The notes under the pieces were generated by a model. It searched no databases and was not told where the DNA came from. It worked only from the letters and a program-made list of their open reading frames with translations. From Torymus aiolomorphi (taxonomy: Eukaryota > Arthropoda > Insecta > Hymenoptera > Torymidae): DNA of 64,000 nt. The DNA lies in NCBI GenBank assembly GCA_036365515.1, contig CM070874.1, positions 207,942,297 through 208,006,296 of the forward strand. The letters run 5' to 3'. The stretch's first letter is position 1. Every line of letters begins with the position of its first letter. Made by a program: the position numbers and the translations under genes. This document shows, piece by piece, positions 1 through 11,370 of the stretch.

Positions 1-1262
1 ATTGCAACTAGCGAAGCGAATGGCTTGGATTTATCCATACAAGAACTTGATACTTTTGTAGGAATATTATTGCTATCTTCGTACAACATACGAAATGAAC
101 AAAGGGAGTATTGGGAAACTGACCCTCTTGTGAAGTGCTCCATAGTTTCTTCAGCGATGACTCGTGATAGGTTTGGTGAAATAAAAACAAAAATAAAATA
201 TTCAAAACTTGACGATAAAAATGATAATGACAAAGCTTGGAAAGTTCGGAAAATTTTGAATTTATTCAAAAAAAATATTCAACAATTTGGTTTTTTTACG
301 ACGGCTCTTTCGGTAGATGAAATGATGGTCAGATTTTTTGGACGCACTTGCCTAAAACAATATTTACCTTGCAAGCCTGACAGATATGGACTAAAGCTTT
401 GGGGCTTGTGTGGAGTAAATGGATATATATTCAATCTGGACATTTACTGTGGTAAAAATGATACTAGTATTGGAATAAAATTAGCATCATGTCCACTTGG
501 CTCCAGAGTAGTCTTACAAATGATCAATCCTCTTTTACTCAGCCTTTCAAAAAGAAAGCTATCAGACTATCACCTCTATTTCGATAATTATTTTACTAGT
601 CCTGATTTAATCGTCCACTTGAATAAATATGGATTACGATCGACAGGAACTGTCCGTAAAGATAGAGTCAAAGAAAAGCATATCTTTGAAAAAAAATCTC
701 CGCGAGGAACATTCAAAGTGAATCATGACACAAACAGTGGCATGAACTTTATAAGTGTGATTGACTCGAAACAGGTATCTGTTTTATCTACAGCAGTTGG
801 TGTTACACCTTTAAAACCGATGAAAAGGTATTCACGAACTGCTAAAGACAGAACAGAAATAGGATTTCCTTTTGCCATTTCATTGTACAACAAATTTATG
901 GGAGGCGTAGACTTGCACGATTTTCGATGTAAAAAAGCTTCCCCAAGCATAAGCTCAAAAAATGGACATTCAAAATTTTTGTACGTATCATTGAAGCTTC
1001 AGTCACAAATGCTTTAACACTTTGGAACATTTGCAATAACGACAAAACGACACATGTAACAACAAAAGGTTTATGTAAAGAAATCAGTAGAGTGTATTTG
1101 TCGAATTCTAAATTAGGCGATTTCCAATCTCACAAGTATGAAACTAGAACTAGAGCATTATGTAATTACGAGGGGTGTCGTCAAAGAACTAGCAGATTTT
1201 GCAATGATTGCGACAAGTACTATTGCTTGCACTGTTTTTCCCGTTTGCATCATGTGGATTAA
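1..1262 (+). pseudogene. piggyBac-type transposase, 5' cut by window edge, one frameshift
   Basis: The reading frame is open from base 1, so the gene begins outside the window. It shows three piggyBac (DDE_Tnp_1_7) signatures: SVDEMMVRFFGR near 315-350, YHLYFDNYFTS near 570-600, and NKFMGGVDLHD near 890-920. Each carries one acidic catalytic residue of the family. The frame is then lost between about 933 and 960 and the protein continues in another frame to a TAA at 1260-1262. That second part includes KWTFKIFVRIIEASVTNA and a Cys-rich tail (CNYEGC, CNDCDKYYCLHC) matching the family's C-terminal zinc-binding domain. The family excises and inserts DNA at TTAA in the nucleus. One frameshift in an otherwise well-kept gene suggests a fairly recent loss. 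No terminal repeat was identified. The family call is firm. Confidence 0.88.
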
Positions 1263-2064
1263 TTTTTTTCACTCAAATGATCGTAAATAATTAAAAAAAA
1301 AAACAAAAATATAAAAAAAAAAATATAAAAATCACTAAAATGTAAAAAAAAAAAAGAAAGAGACTATCTATATTCGTCGACCTCCACGATGGTGATAGTT
1401 GGGCAACGTAAACTTCGTTTACGGCAGACAGACGAAGGATAGACTTTGATACCACTTTGGTACGTATGGGACGAGAATTTTTACTAGGAATGCACATTAT
1501 GAAAACAGTTGTAAGAATAAAATGTTCTTAGAATCAACCGTAGAATACATGGGAATTTTTTTGGATTTTTTGAGCAACTTTTCAATTTTGCATAAATTTA
1601 CCTTTTGCAAAAATACAAAAATTTTCTTGAAACGTTTTGAAAAAATTCGGGTTCATTCTTTGAGTAATTCTAAGAACTTTTTCTCTCTTCACAATTTTTC
1701 CATAACCCCATAGTTATTGAGTAAAAAATTCATAAACATATTGACAAATTTTGCAATCAAGGCGCCATTTTGAAAATCCCCAGGTGAAAAATCGATCCGC
1801 GAACCATGAGTTCCTCATATTCAAACATTTATTCCACCGTTTAATGAGGTTCCGAGTCGATTCCACTAGGGGAACCTTTTGAAAACTCGATTTCAAAAAA
1901 AAAAATGGATGAAAAATTCATGTTTTTTTTTTAAACTGCATTTTGTAATAGTAAAAAATTTTTTTGTAAATTTTGATGGGCACCATCGGAAAGAGCAGAT
2001 CTTAAACTTTCAGAATATGACCCTCTCATTTTTTTTTGACGTTTTTAACGTCAGTTACAAACTT
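1263..2064. other. AT-rich non-coding stretch, probable repeat edge
   Basis: No convincing gene. It has poly-A/T runs and a short palindrome near 1407-1424. The segment from about 2112 down to about 1500 abruptly replaces the 3' end of the neighbouring minus-strand gene, as if a repeat had inserted there. I see no clear terminal repeats. Confidence 0.4.
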
Positions 2065-4345
2065 TCAAAGACCGGGGTACCGCGAGTGGCGTTCTCGGCG
2101 GAAACGGGTTAAATAATTTTCAAAATTTTCGGTTCCTACTTTTTCTAAATTATCATCTAAAAACGTTTTCTCTTCTTCTGTAAATTCTATTTTTTCTAAA
2201 ATAATAGTAGCAAGCGCAGCTTGTACTAAAAGGTGACCTCGCACAGACCTCGAAAAAGCATGACCTGTTAAAGCCTTATCCGCTGATAATTCGGCGTATA
2301 TCGTCGAAAAAGCTTCTTTCAGGCCGCTACCTGCCATTATATTACCAATAGCGCCAAGAAAAGACATCGCAAGATGAAATCCTCCTAATCGTGGGATTAC
2401 TGAGCGGATATTATGGGGATCGTTATCTGCCTCTATAGAAGCGACGATTTCGCTAGCTTTCATGTATAAAGGCAAATCAAACGTTACAAAGCAGTGCTTT
2501 TGATTATTTGCATTTGCTCTCCGTCGTGCATTGATTAAAGATGTTAAAATTGTTGTATGGTCGCTCGGTGGCGCTTTAATAAACGGCAAAGCAATAATTC
2601 TCGTCGTACAAAAATCATTATTCAATAAATGAAATTTATTCATAAATCCGTGCCAATTCGGGTTGTTCTGTGGTGCAGTATGCTTGCCGTAAAAATATAA
2701 AAAATCGATCGCTTTGATTTCAATTGTAAAGTCAGCACGATGTATTTCTTTCCAATTACGTATAGTTATATTATCTAATTTGAATGGCTTGTTATTCTTA
2801 AAATCGGTCAATGAAAGGAAACCGAACATGCCATCAGTACTAGTAGATAATGTTCCTTTTAAACGAGGCACACAATTATTAAAAATAACCGAACTTGATG
2901 GAGTCGCACACATAATACCGCCCATACAATGAAACGTATTTTTGCCATCAATGGTGGCTGTATTATGGTCCGCATTATCACATAAGAATTGCAAATAGGT
3001 ATCTCCAATGAAATCGAAATGTTCAGGGTCATTAACGAGGGAGTTTTCGAATCGTACTGTTTCTGCGTAGGACTCACAGAGCCCAATATTGTAGAGACAA
3101 TCTATTAAACCTCGTGCTGCAAATTTCGTATGTATCATACATGAAAGTCCTAATAATATAGGCGATGAAAAGGATCGTGATCGCATAGATGATATTAAAA
3201 TATGGGCTGCGGTAACAATTCTATTTTCCCACTTATCCCAAGATCCATTTTTTCGCTCATGTTTATGAGTTTTTATAAGAATTTCGAGCATTAGTTGCAA
3301 CGTTTCCGGAATATCTTTAATGTTATTTAAGAAATCCGTTGGCGTATTATAATTCTCTAAGTCAACTTTCATAGCCCTAACATCTTGTAGAATAAAATGA
3401 CTGGCTAATTCCACTATTCTCAACCTTTCTTCTTTTTCATTTACTTTGCGATTTGAATACCAGCTATCTTGTATACATTTACCTAACGTTTGTTTAAAAC
3501 AAATAAAACGATCATTTGAGCTAGAATAAATTACTATTTCATCTTCGAAATGATTTTTTAAAAGTATTTCTATGCGACCAAGTCGGGGTAGATCAGTATC
3601 TCCGAACTTATTTACATATATTTGTAATATATCTTTTATAGAAAATTGACACTGATCGCTATTCTCCAATAAATAGTTGATAATAAAAGATAATAAGTTA
3701 CTCATATCTTCGGTTATCGGTCTACCCTTAACATTACAAGGACTATATAAGTAAAATACGCTTAAGCATTTCGAGTGATAATAAACGATGTTTTCTATAT
3801 AATAATTATCAGATTCTTTTTTCAAATTAGATAACCGCGACGCTAGAATTTTATTCTCTTCGTTTTTAGGGAGAGCTTCTAACTGCGCCAAAATATTATC
3901 GATAGTCTCCTGCTTTGAAACGCGGGTTAAATTTTGCTTACAACTGTGACATTGATTCGAACAAAAAAAACAATGAGTTGAAAAAGCGAACCCTCGTCCT
4001 TCTTTACAACGATTTCGGTCTTTTAACCATGTTAATGCCGATGCTGCTAACGCCCTTTTTATATTAGACTCCCTCGTATAGAGAGTTTAACAAGGTTTAT
4101 GTACTGTGATTTCTTTTAATTTTTATAACTTTAAATGCTTCTTATCTTTTCTTTTATGACTGGCTAGAATAAGATTATTAATGGCCCGTTCTTTCAATAT
4201 GTGCGATTTAGATGGTTCATTAGGCTTGTCGCAAAGTAAACAAATTTCATCGTCGTCAAACCACTCCTGTTCGTCTTCCATAGCTTGTGTATTTTCATCG
4301 TGCCTGAATAAAAAAAATATTAATGGAATACGTAAAGTTAAAATT

Positions 4346-5133
4346 CATATATGTGCAAATCTCACGAAAGATGCGACAAAACCTGAAATCACGTTTTGAA
4401 AATTTTTTTTCGAGCACACCTTCGAAACCTGGTTTTTCCTATTGTTTGTAGTATATAAAATGAAGATCCGCAGTTGTACAGCGTCCATCAAGTTGCCTAT
4501 TTTTTCTAGAACAACTTCTTACTTTTTAAGAAAATGGCAAAAAAAGCCCTTCTCTTCAAACCTCAGCTATTTAGCCCAGAAACGATCTACTCAAAGTTTT
4601 CAAACAGAAATTAAAACTAGCAAAAAAGAGCTTTAATTCCTTTTTCCAAAAAATTAAAAATGTTGATTTCTTCAAAAGTTACAAGGGTTTGAAGTTGAAC
4701 GTCGAAAAGGCATAAAAATGCTCTCAAAGTCGGCGCGTCCGATTCCTGCGATTTTTTGCATTTTTATGCTTTTTCGACGTTCAACTTCAAATCCTTGTAA
4801 CTTTTGAAGGAATCAATATTTTTTAACTTTTAAAAAAAGGAATTAAAACTCTTTTTTTCATGTTTTCATTTCTTTTTGTAAACTTTGAGTAGATCGCTTG
4901 TGGGCTAAATAACTGAGGTTTGAAGAGAAGGGCTTTTTTTGCCATTTTCTTAAAAAGTAAGAAGTGATTCTAGAAAAAATAGGCAACTTGATGAACGATG
5001 CTCAACCATGAATTTCTCTTATACATACCACAAACAACGAGAAAAACCAGGTTTGGTAGGTGTGCTCCAAAAAAATTTTTCAAATCGTGATTTCGGGTTT
5101 TGTCGCATCTTTCGTGAGATTTGCACATATACG
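4346..5133. repeat. Large imperfect inverted repeat inside the intron
   Basis: Two arms of roughly 370 bases mirror each other around 4730-4750. For example, ATGTGCAAATCTCACGAAAG at 4351-4370 returns as its complement at 5109-5128. The element lies wholly between the exon 1 donor (5371) and the exon 2 acceptor (4304). It is probably a foldback MITE. No transposase is encoded and no target duplication was resolved. Confidence 0.75.
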
Positions 5134-5153
5134 TTCGTCGTGGAGAAAATTAG

Positions 5154-5279
5154 TATATGCACCACGGGAGTAAGTAAAGAATCCATCAGATCGCATATAA
5201 TTGTCGCCCGAGCCTTCGGCTCGAGCGACAATTATATGCGATCTGAGACATTCTTTACTTTTACTCCCTAGGTGCATAA
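5154..5279. repeat. Near-perfect hairpin MITE with GC-rich apex
   Basis: TGCACCACGGGAGTAAGTAA at about 5158-5177 pairs with the complement ending near 5276. The tip is CCCGAGCCTTCGGCTCG at about 5199-5215. It lies in the same intron as the larger inverted repeat. Its apex resembles the tips of hairpins at 48348-48429 and 48450-48696. Confidence 0.75.
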
Positions 5280-5804
5280 TCTACTATTAGTGTGAACACG
5301 GCCGAATAAATAATTTTTCATTTAATTTTAATAAGACTGTTTAATTTGGGTGTTTTTGCAATAACATTTACCTAACATTCGTAGATGTAGATGCTTCTGC
5401 CTCGTCGGTAAGCTCCATTACGATGTTTTGTATACTGATCTTGTATACTGATTATCTAGGAATTTTAATAAAATATAATTAATATTTACGACACTTATAT
5501 TAAATTTTACTAATGAGAATCAGTATTATATACCACTTGTATAACAACACACATCGAGTGTTTTAAATACTTTCAAAGTCTTATTAACAATCTAAATTAT
5601 TATTAATTTTTAATTGTTATTTATAATGTAAATTTATAAAGTAATGTTTCTTAAACTCAAATAACAGGCACAAATTAATAAAACAATTATTGGAAAGAAA
5701 ATTTGAAATATATAAATATACATACAAATACGCCACACTTACACACTATATACACATAAATAAAAAAAAATAAATAAAAAAAAGAATTAGAAAAAATGGA
5801 ACCG

Positions 5805-5876
5805 TGATAGTATCGGGGATCGAACTCCTGCCGCTTGAGTGAGAATCAAGTGTCTCTGCAACTTGGCTATCCATCA
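5805..5876 (-). tRNA. tRNA-Glu(CTC)-like sequence, probably a pseudogene or SINE head
   Basis: The 72-base minus-strand segment folds as a tRNA. The acceptor arms TGATGGA and ACTATCA pair in 6 of 7 positions, one as G-T. The anticodon stem CTTGA/TCAAG encloses the loop TTCTCAC, giving anticodon CTC (Glu). A box A-like TAGCCAAGTTGCAGA and a box B-like GAGTTCGATCC are present. The D stem is poor and the T stem is imperfect, so a working tRNA is doubtful. T runs follow downstream. A tRNA-derived SINE head is an equally good reading. Confidence 0.45.
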
Positions 5877-5880
5877 CACT

Positions 5881-7675
5881 GCTATTTGCTCTTTCTACTC
5901 GAATGATTAAACAGAATGCCGGCAATACCGATTCCATTTATACTCATGCACTTTCAAACTTATTCTGTTCATGAAGCTATATTACTTATAATAAAATTTA
6001 AGTTGATTTAAACCTCAAGTTATATAAAAAAAACGCTACGAATTAGAAAAAAAAGTTTTTCAATTCAAGAAAGATTTTTCAAAAACAAGACCCTAAGGTA
6101 ACCGGATTTTAACATGCTACTGATAAACTAAAATATTTTACAAGAGACTACTTGATTAAAAATTATCCTGTTTTGATTTCTAATTGTTACAAAGACTTTC
6201 ACCTATACTACATATACTACAATAAAAATTATACATACTTGTGTGTGCACCTCGTATAATGAATGTACAGTACGGTGTCGACTCCACTCCAAAAACTTGA
6301 TATTACACAATAAAATCACTGAACTTATTATTAATTTAATACAATTAAAATTAAGAAAATTTAACAATTTTAATATTTTAAAATAATTAAAATATTAGTA
6401 ATAATTAAAAATATTAGTAAAATACAAAGATGCTTTGCAAAGGTATAGCAGCTAGAGTCTCGGTGGCAACTGTAGTATAAACAGCTGAAAAGACCGTTGG
6501 TAGCGTCGCTTTCTCCTTCTTTGACCGCTTCAGTCCACGATATACAATAGTATGGTATAGTGGAAGAAAGTGGGGACAGAACAGAGTGGAGCGAATAGCA
6601 TTACTATACTGTATATACAAGAAGATGTTCCGAGCGTAAACGTCCTTGATTATATAATACACGCCCGAGTAGATACGTATATACCTGCTTCAAATCTCAA
6701 GCAAAATTAGCGTTTCTGTTCATTTTTCATCAAATAAAAGTGCAGAATCGGTTTAGTTGGGTTGAGTTACCCCGAAATAAAAGAAATGATTAAAATAGCT
6801 CCTCTAGTTGCTGAGGAAATTAAAAGCAAAGATCTGTGCGTTGCCCGCAGCGCGTTCTATTACTATATATATCGGCTCCCCTCAGCCGCCGCGCGCCCCC
6901 CACCACTCCACCACTTCCGTGCGCTCGGGCGTTTTTGGTCAAGTTTGACAGCTGTTTTCAGGTATAAAACAGTACTTAATCAAAAATCCAAGATAGACGT
7001 TTTATAGTTCAACATTTGAACTTTCAAAATCATTTTTGATAATTGAAATCGGATAACCCGTAGAGCATACAGCCTCGCTCAAAAATAGCCTACTCAAAAA
7101 TTGAAATCGCGATTACGCAAAAACTAATAATCACACAGTCCCTGGTTTTTGCACACATAAAGTACATGTGAATTACTATCAATTCGCCAGAGATATCCGC
7201 CACATCTTTCAAAATGGCGGATATATGAATTTTTCAAAAAACGCTCATTTTTTCGCTTTTTCACGTTTTTCTCCGTAACTAATCGTCAGATCGATTCGAT
7301 CAACATCTAGTTTTGTTCGTAATTTCATTTACTACAATTTATCTCATTGGACCATCAAGATCGGTCCACTAGTTTCGGCTATAAAAGCAAAAAACCATAA
7401 AAAAGCGCTCTTTTGCATTAAATTGTTAATAACAATATATATAGAACGGAGCTGCTAGTCGAGTTTATATACCACTTATACTGTGGATTATTCTGCGTAC
7501 AATAGCGTTTACCGCTTACTAATAAGATTTATGGCACGAAAACGCGGATTTTTTTCTCTATTGAGTGGCCTATTAATCCTTATAAAGCGCTTCTCAGCCG
7601 ATAAAAAAAATGGTTTCGTGAATCTCGCATGGAGGTCTACTTTTTAATATGGGTTTGGAATTTTTTTGAATTTGA
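5881..7675. other. No gene recognised
   Basis: AT-rich sequence with a short GC-rich patch at 6840-6935. The reading frames are short and match nothing I recognise. Part of 7000-7675 may be the decayed 5' portion of the Helitron, but no 5' TC terminus was found. Confidence 0.4.
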
Positions 7676-9143
7676 CAGTTCGGGTACTTTCCGTCAGTAA
7701 TGAAAAACGGATTTAGAAGTGCTATAATTGAAGACACTATTAAATATTCTGAACTTTGGCATTTACTTAAAATTTTCAAATTAAAACACAATATTCGTTC
7801 TCAGAATAATGAATTCTCAAAATTATTATTACAAATTGGAAATGGTAATATAAATCCTTTTATAATACCTAATAATTGGAGAACTAACGATGTTTGCTTA
7901 CAAATTTATAAAAATGTTAATAAAATAAATGATTATGATCGTGTTATTTTAGCACCTCATAATGAAGACATTAAATTTTTGAATAAAAAAATTTTAATGT
8001 TATTAAGTGGTGATAAGAAGACTTATTATAGTACAGATTATGTGACTCATAAAGGTGTTGATCGAAGTGATGACAACATTCATCTATTTTTTCCTATAGA
8101 AACATTAAACAATATTTATGAAGGTTTGCCACCTCATAAATTAGATTTAAAAGTTAATGCTATTGTTATGTTAATCAGAAATTTGAGTATACACGAAGGT
8201 TTGTGTAACGGTACTAGACCTAAAATAACCAAATTATTTAGATATAATATTGAAGCAGAAATATTAACAGGAGAAAAAGCAGGTAATAGATTTTTTATTC
8301 CAAGAATTACATTAAATACAGGAGAATCTTCTTCATTACCGTTTATTCTTTATAGAAAACAGTTTCAATTAACATTAGCATTTTGCATGACCATTAATAA
8401 ATCTCAGGGACAAAGTTTTGATTATGTAGGCTTATACATCAAAAGGCAATTATTCTCACACGGTCAATTATATGTTGCTTTATCACGATGTAGAAATCCA
8501 GATAACATATACACGGTGACCCATTTTAATCGCTACACCCGGATTTTTCGGATCCTAAGACAGATAGGAAAAAATGATTCAGACAAAAGTTGTAGGGGAC
8601 GAAGGGGGCCAAACGATGGTCCTAACAGCTTTGACCTTGAACTTGACCTTCAAGGTTATTTCAAGGTCAAGTGGTTTTTTTTTAATAGGAACACCTATTT
8701 TTGACCCCGGATTCGGAAAGAGCGGGAAATTTTACGTTCAAAATCATATTGAGACATTATTTTTCAAGGTCATTTCAAGGTCATTTCAAGGCCAAATGAA
8801 GGTCGAACTCCGAAAAATCCATTTTAAGTCGTTTTTTCCATGAGTCACAGGCTTAAATGGTTCAAACTGATCGTAGGTTTAATAGGGAAACCCACACACC
8901 CAAAACTTTCACATCCTAGTAAACAAATATCAAACTTGCACATCCGAACCCCATGCTCTTCATAGCCTCACATGCTAAACTGTTACACCAGACATCCCCC
9001 AGTCCCACACATCTCTACCCCATGTCTGATGTTTGTTTAACGGAAACTTCAAGATCATTAAAGCTTCTGTTGTAAATGTGTCAACCTTACGTTTAGCGCT
9101 ACCCAGAAACAACGACGTGGACGTAGTAAGGATTGTTTCCTTT

Positions 9144-9479
9144 GGGGTGCTTGATTAAAGTGAGTCCCCTTGCCTCTCACTGTTCAGGGTGCTTGATTTA
9201 AGTGAGTCCCTTCGCCTCTCACTGATCGGGGTGCTTGATTAAAGTGAGTCCCCTTGCCTCTCACTGTTCAGGGTGCTTGATTTAAGTGAGTCCCTTCGCC
9301 TCTCACTGATCGGGGTGCTTGATTATAGTGAGTCTCCTTGCCTCTCACTGTTCAGGGTGCTTGATTTAAGTGAGTCCCTTCGCCTCTCACTGATCGGGGT
9401 GCTTGATTAAAGTGAGTCCCCTTGCCTCTCACTGTTCAGGGTGCTTGATTTAAGTGAATCCCTTCGCCTCTCACTTATG
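9144..9479. repeat. Four 84-bp tandem repeats, left arm
   Basis: GGGGTGCTTGATT recurs at 9144, 9228, 9312 and 9396, an exact 84-base period. Each unit is two related ~42-base halves of the form GGGTGCTTGATT-AAGTGAGTCCC-CGCCTCTCACTG. The array lies between the transposase stop and the outer terminal segment, where mariner transposases can have extra binding sites. A role as transposase binding sites is inference. Confidence 0.9.
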
Positions 9480-9486
9480 TGTTTAT

Positions 9487-10551
9487 CTAACCTCGAAGAA
9501 AATGTTCGAAATTACGACCATTTGCTTCCAGGCACATAGTCAAACGCCTTTGGAAGTGGCGAACGGGGTTTAGCAAAGTTTGCCTTGGAATGGCAGCGCA
9601 TGCTCGACGAATTCTGTCCATCATGTCTACTCTTGTGGTGGGCCTTTCCTCAAAAACGGCATTTTTTAAATACCCCCATAAGTAAAAATCTGGTGATGTA
9701 AGATCTGGTGAGCAAGCAGGCCATTCAACCGGACCACCTCGACCAATCCATCTGTTATCATACTGCTCATTCAAAAAAGTCCTGACAATTCGAGCGAAAT
9801 GTGGTGTTGCGCCGTCCTGCTGGAGCCACATTCTTTGTCGCGTTTCTAAGTCAACATCTTCCACCAATACAGGTAGTTCATCTCTTATTAGCGTTAAGTA
9901 CGTGTGTTGATTAACATTTTCTTCGAAAAAATAAGGGCCAATCACACATCCATTAATAATCCCACACCATACCATAATACTCCATCGTCTTTGATGGTGT
10001 ACAGTTCTGACCCAATGAGGATTAACATCAGACCAGTAATGACAATTATGTCTATTCAATTCCCCATCACTTTGAAATTTTGCCTCATCAGAAAAAAGAA
10101 CAAAATTAAAAAAGTCTGGATCATTTTCTATCATTTGTAAAGCCCATTGGCAAAACACAATACGCTGTTGAAAATGAGCAAACTGTAGCTCTTGGACCAG
10201 ATTAATATGATAAGCATAATATCTAAGCACCTTCATAATTCTTAAAAATGTACTTTTTGGAAGACCGATTTCCCTTTCGATTCGACGAGCGCTTATCTGT
10301 GGGTCAAGATGAATTATTGCCAGAATAGTCACAACCCGATTATCATTTTTATCATATTGATGGCGCCTACGTTGACGAACCATGTGTCCACCACGAGATC
10401 TTTGAGTTAAACGTCTGATAGCCATAGCGTCAGGGTGTCGTCTGTCTGGATAGCGTTCAGCATAAATTCTTGCCGCAGCACGATAATTACTTAGGCTTTG
10501 TCCTAAAGCCAACATCATGTCAACGATCTCGTTGGGCGGATAGTCAGCCAT
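9487..10551 (-). CDS. Intact DD41D mariner-like transposase with DUF4817-type N-terminus
   Basis: The 354-residue frame is uninterrupted. Residues ~5-60 (PPNEIVDMMLALG, ARIYAERYPDRRHPDA) match the DUF4817 helix-turn-helix type found in insect transposases. A second HTH-like region is at 90-125 (ISARRIEREIGLPKSTFLR). Catalytic motifs are LFSDEAKF (first Asp), WLQQDGATPHF (second) and SPDFYLWG (third). Forty-one residues lie between the second and third Asp, which fits the DD41D (rosa-like) group of Tc1/mariner. The start ATG at 10551 follows a short AT-rich leader. The length is normal for the family and no damage is visible, so this copy could encode active cut-and-paste transposase. Transcription would run outward through the 84-bp repeats. 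Confidence 0.9.
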   Translation of the reverse strand: MADYPPNEIVDMMLALGQSLSNYRAAARIYAERYPDRRHPDAMAIRRLTQRSRGGHMVRQRRRHQYDKNDNRVVTILAIIHLDPQISARRIEREIGLPKSTFLRIMKVLRYYAYHINLVQELQFAHFQQRIVFCQWALQMIENDPDFFNFVLFSDEAKFQSDGELNRHNCHYWSDVNPHWVRTVHHQRRWSIMVWCGIINGCVIGPYFFEENVNQHTYLTLIRDELPVLVEDVDLETRQRMWLQQDGATPHFARIVRTFLNEQYDNRWIGRGGPVEWPACSPDLTSPDFYLWGYLKNAVFEERPTTRVDMMDRIRRACAAIPRQTLLNPVRHFQRRLTMCLEANGRNFEHFLRG

Positions 10552-11370
10552 TTCAGAGCCAGCTATTAATTACTATTAAATTTGAATAGTGAAATGGTAT
10601 AAAAAATATTAATAATTATAATATTTGCCCGTATACGGTCGCGACCAAAAAAGAAAAATGTTCCTAAATTATGGTAACTTTATCTGACTAAGTGTATTTG
10701 CCAAAAGTACTCCGATTGTCACACTTTTGTAATTGTAAGTTTTATAATAAAGTAATAATCATTAAATTATTTCTAATTTGAACTGCACATAATACTAAAA
10801 CTTGCTTTTATTTTAAATATTGTGAATTATTGCCGTTCAGATTTTTATTCCGTCAAGATTTTTGTACAAAAAAGAAATGTTGTATCTTTATTCTTTTGAA
10901 AGTTATGAGTAAATTAAAGATATGAGCTGTAAAAAAATGTCATTGTTTAAAAAGAAAAGTCATAACTTTCAAAAGAATAAAGATACAACATTTCTTTTTT
11001 GTACAAAAATCTTGACGGAACAGAAATTATTTGTAAATGTGCCTTTAATGATTACATTATCAATATTAGTATTTCTCAAGTTTGAACGGCAATAATTCAC
11101 AATATTTAAAATAAAAGCAAGTTTTAGTATTATGTGCAGTTCAAATTAGAAATAATTTAATGATTATTACTTTATTATAAAACTTACAATTACAAAAGTG
11201 TGACAATCGGAGTACTTTTGGCAAATACACTTAGTCAGATAAAGTTACCATAATTTAGGAACATTTTTCTTTTTTGGTCGCGACCGTATACGGGCAAATA
11301 TTATAATTATTAATATTTTTTATACCATTTCACTATTCAAATTTAATAGTAATTAATAGCTGGCTCTGAA

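Larger units (their letters stand above)
2065..5418 (-). pseudogene. Two-exon gene of an unnamed dispersed animal family, two in-frame stops
   Basis: Exon 1 runs 5418-5372: ATG, acidic Ser/Thr-rich start, donor TTAG/GTAAATG. Exon 2 begins at 4303 after a pyrimidine-rich acceptor ending TTCAG. The junction keeps phase (AG+G = Arg). Exon 2 stays in one frame to the TGA at 2065 but carries TAA at 4123-4125 and 4087-4089. The N-terminus has Cys pairs (CLLCDKP; CFFCSNQCHSC) suggesting zinc binding. Later motifs are CDNADHNTATIDG, FHCMGGIMC, IPRLGGFHLAMSFLGAIG and LTGHAFSRSVRGHL. I recognise these from uncharacterised proteins scattered through invertebrate genomes, which behave like a transposon-derived family, but I cannot name a function. 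The last ~18 residues look unrelated, so the 3' end is probably cut by inserted repeat sequence. Splicing is inferred from consensus sites only. Confidence 0.6.

Noticed and set aside
5008..5277. Plus- and minus-strand frames of 65-87 codons
   Set aside because: They are products of the two intronic palindromes, and the same peptide appears on both arms.
9144..9479. Regular 84-bp repeats as a CRISPR array
   Set aside because: Repeats are contiguous with no unique spacers, lie inside a eukaryotic transposon, and no cas genes are present.
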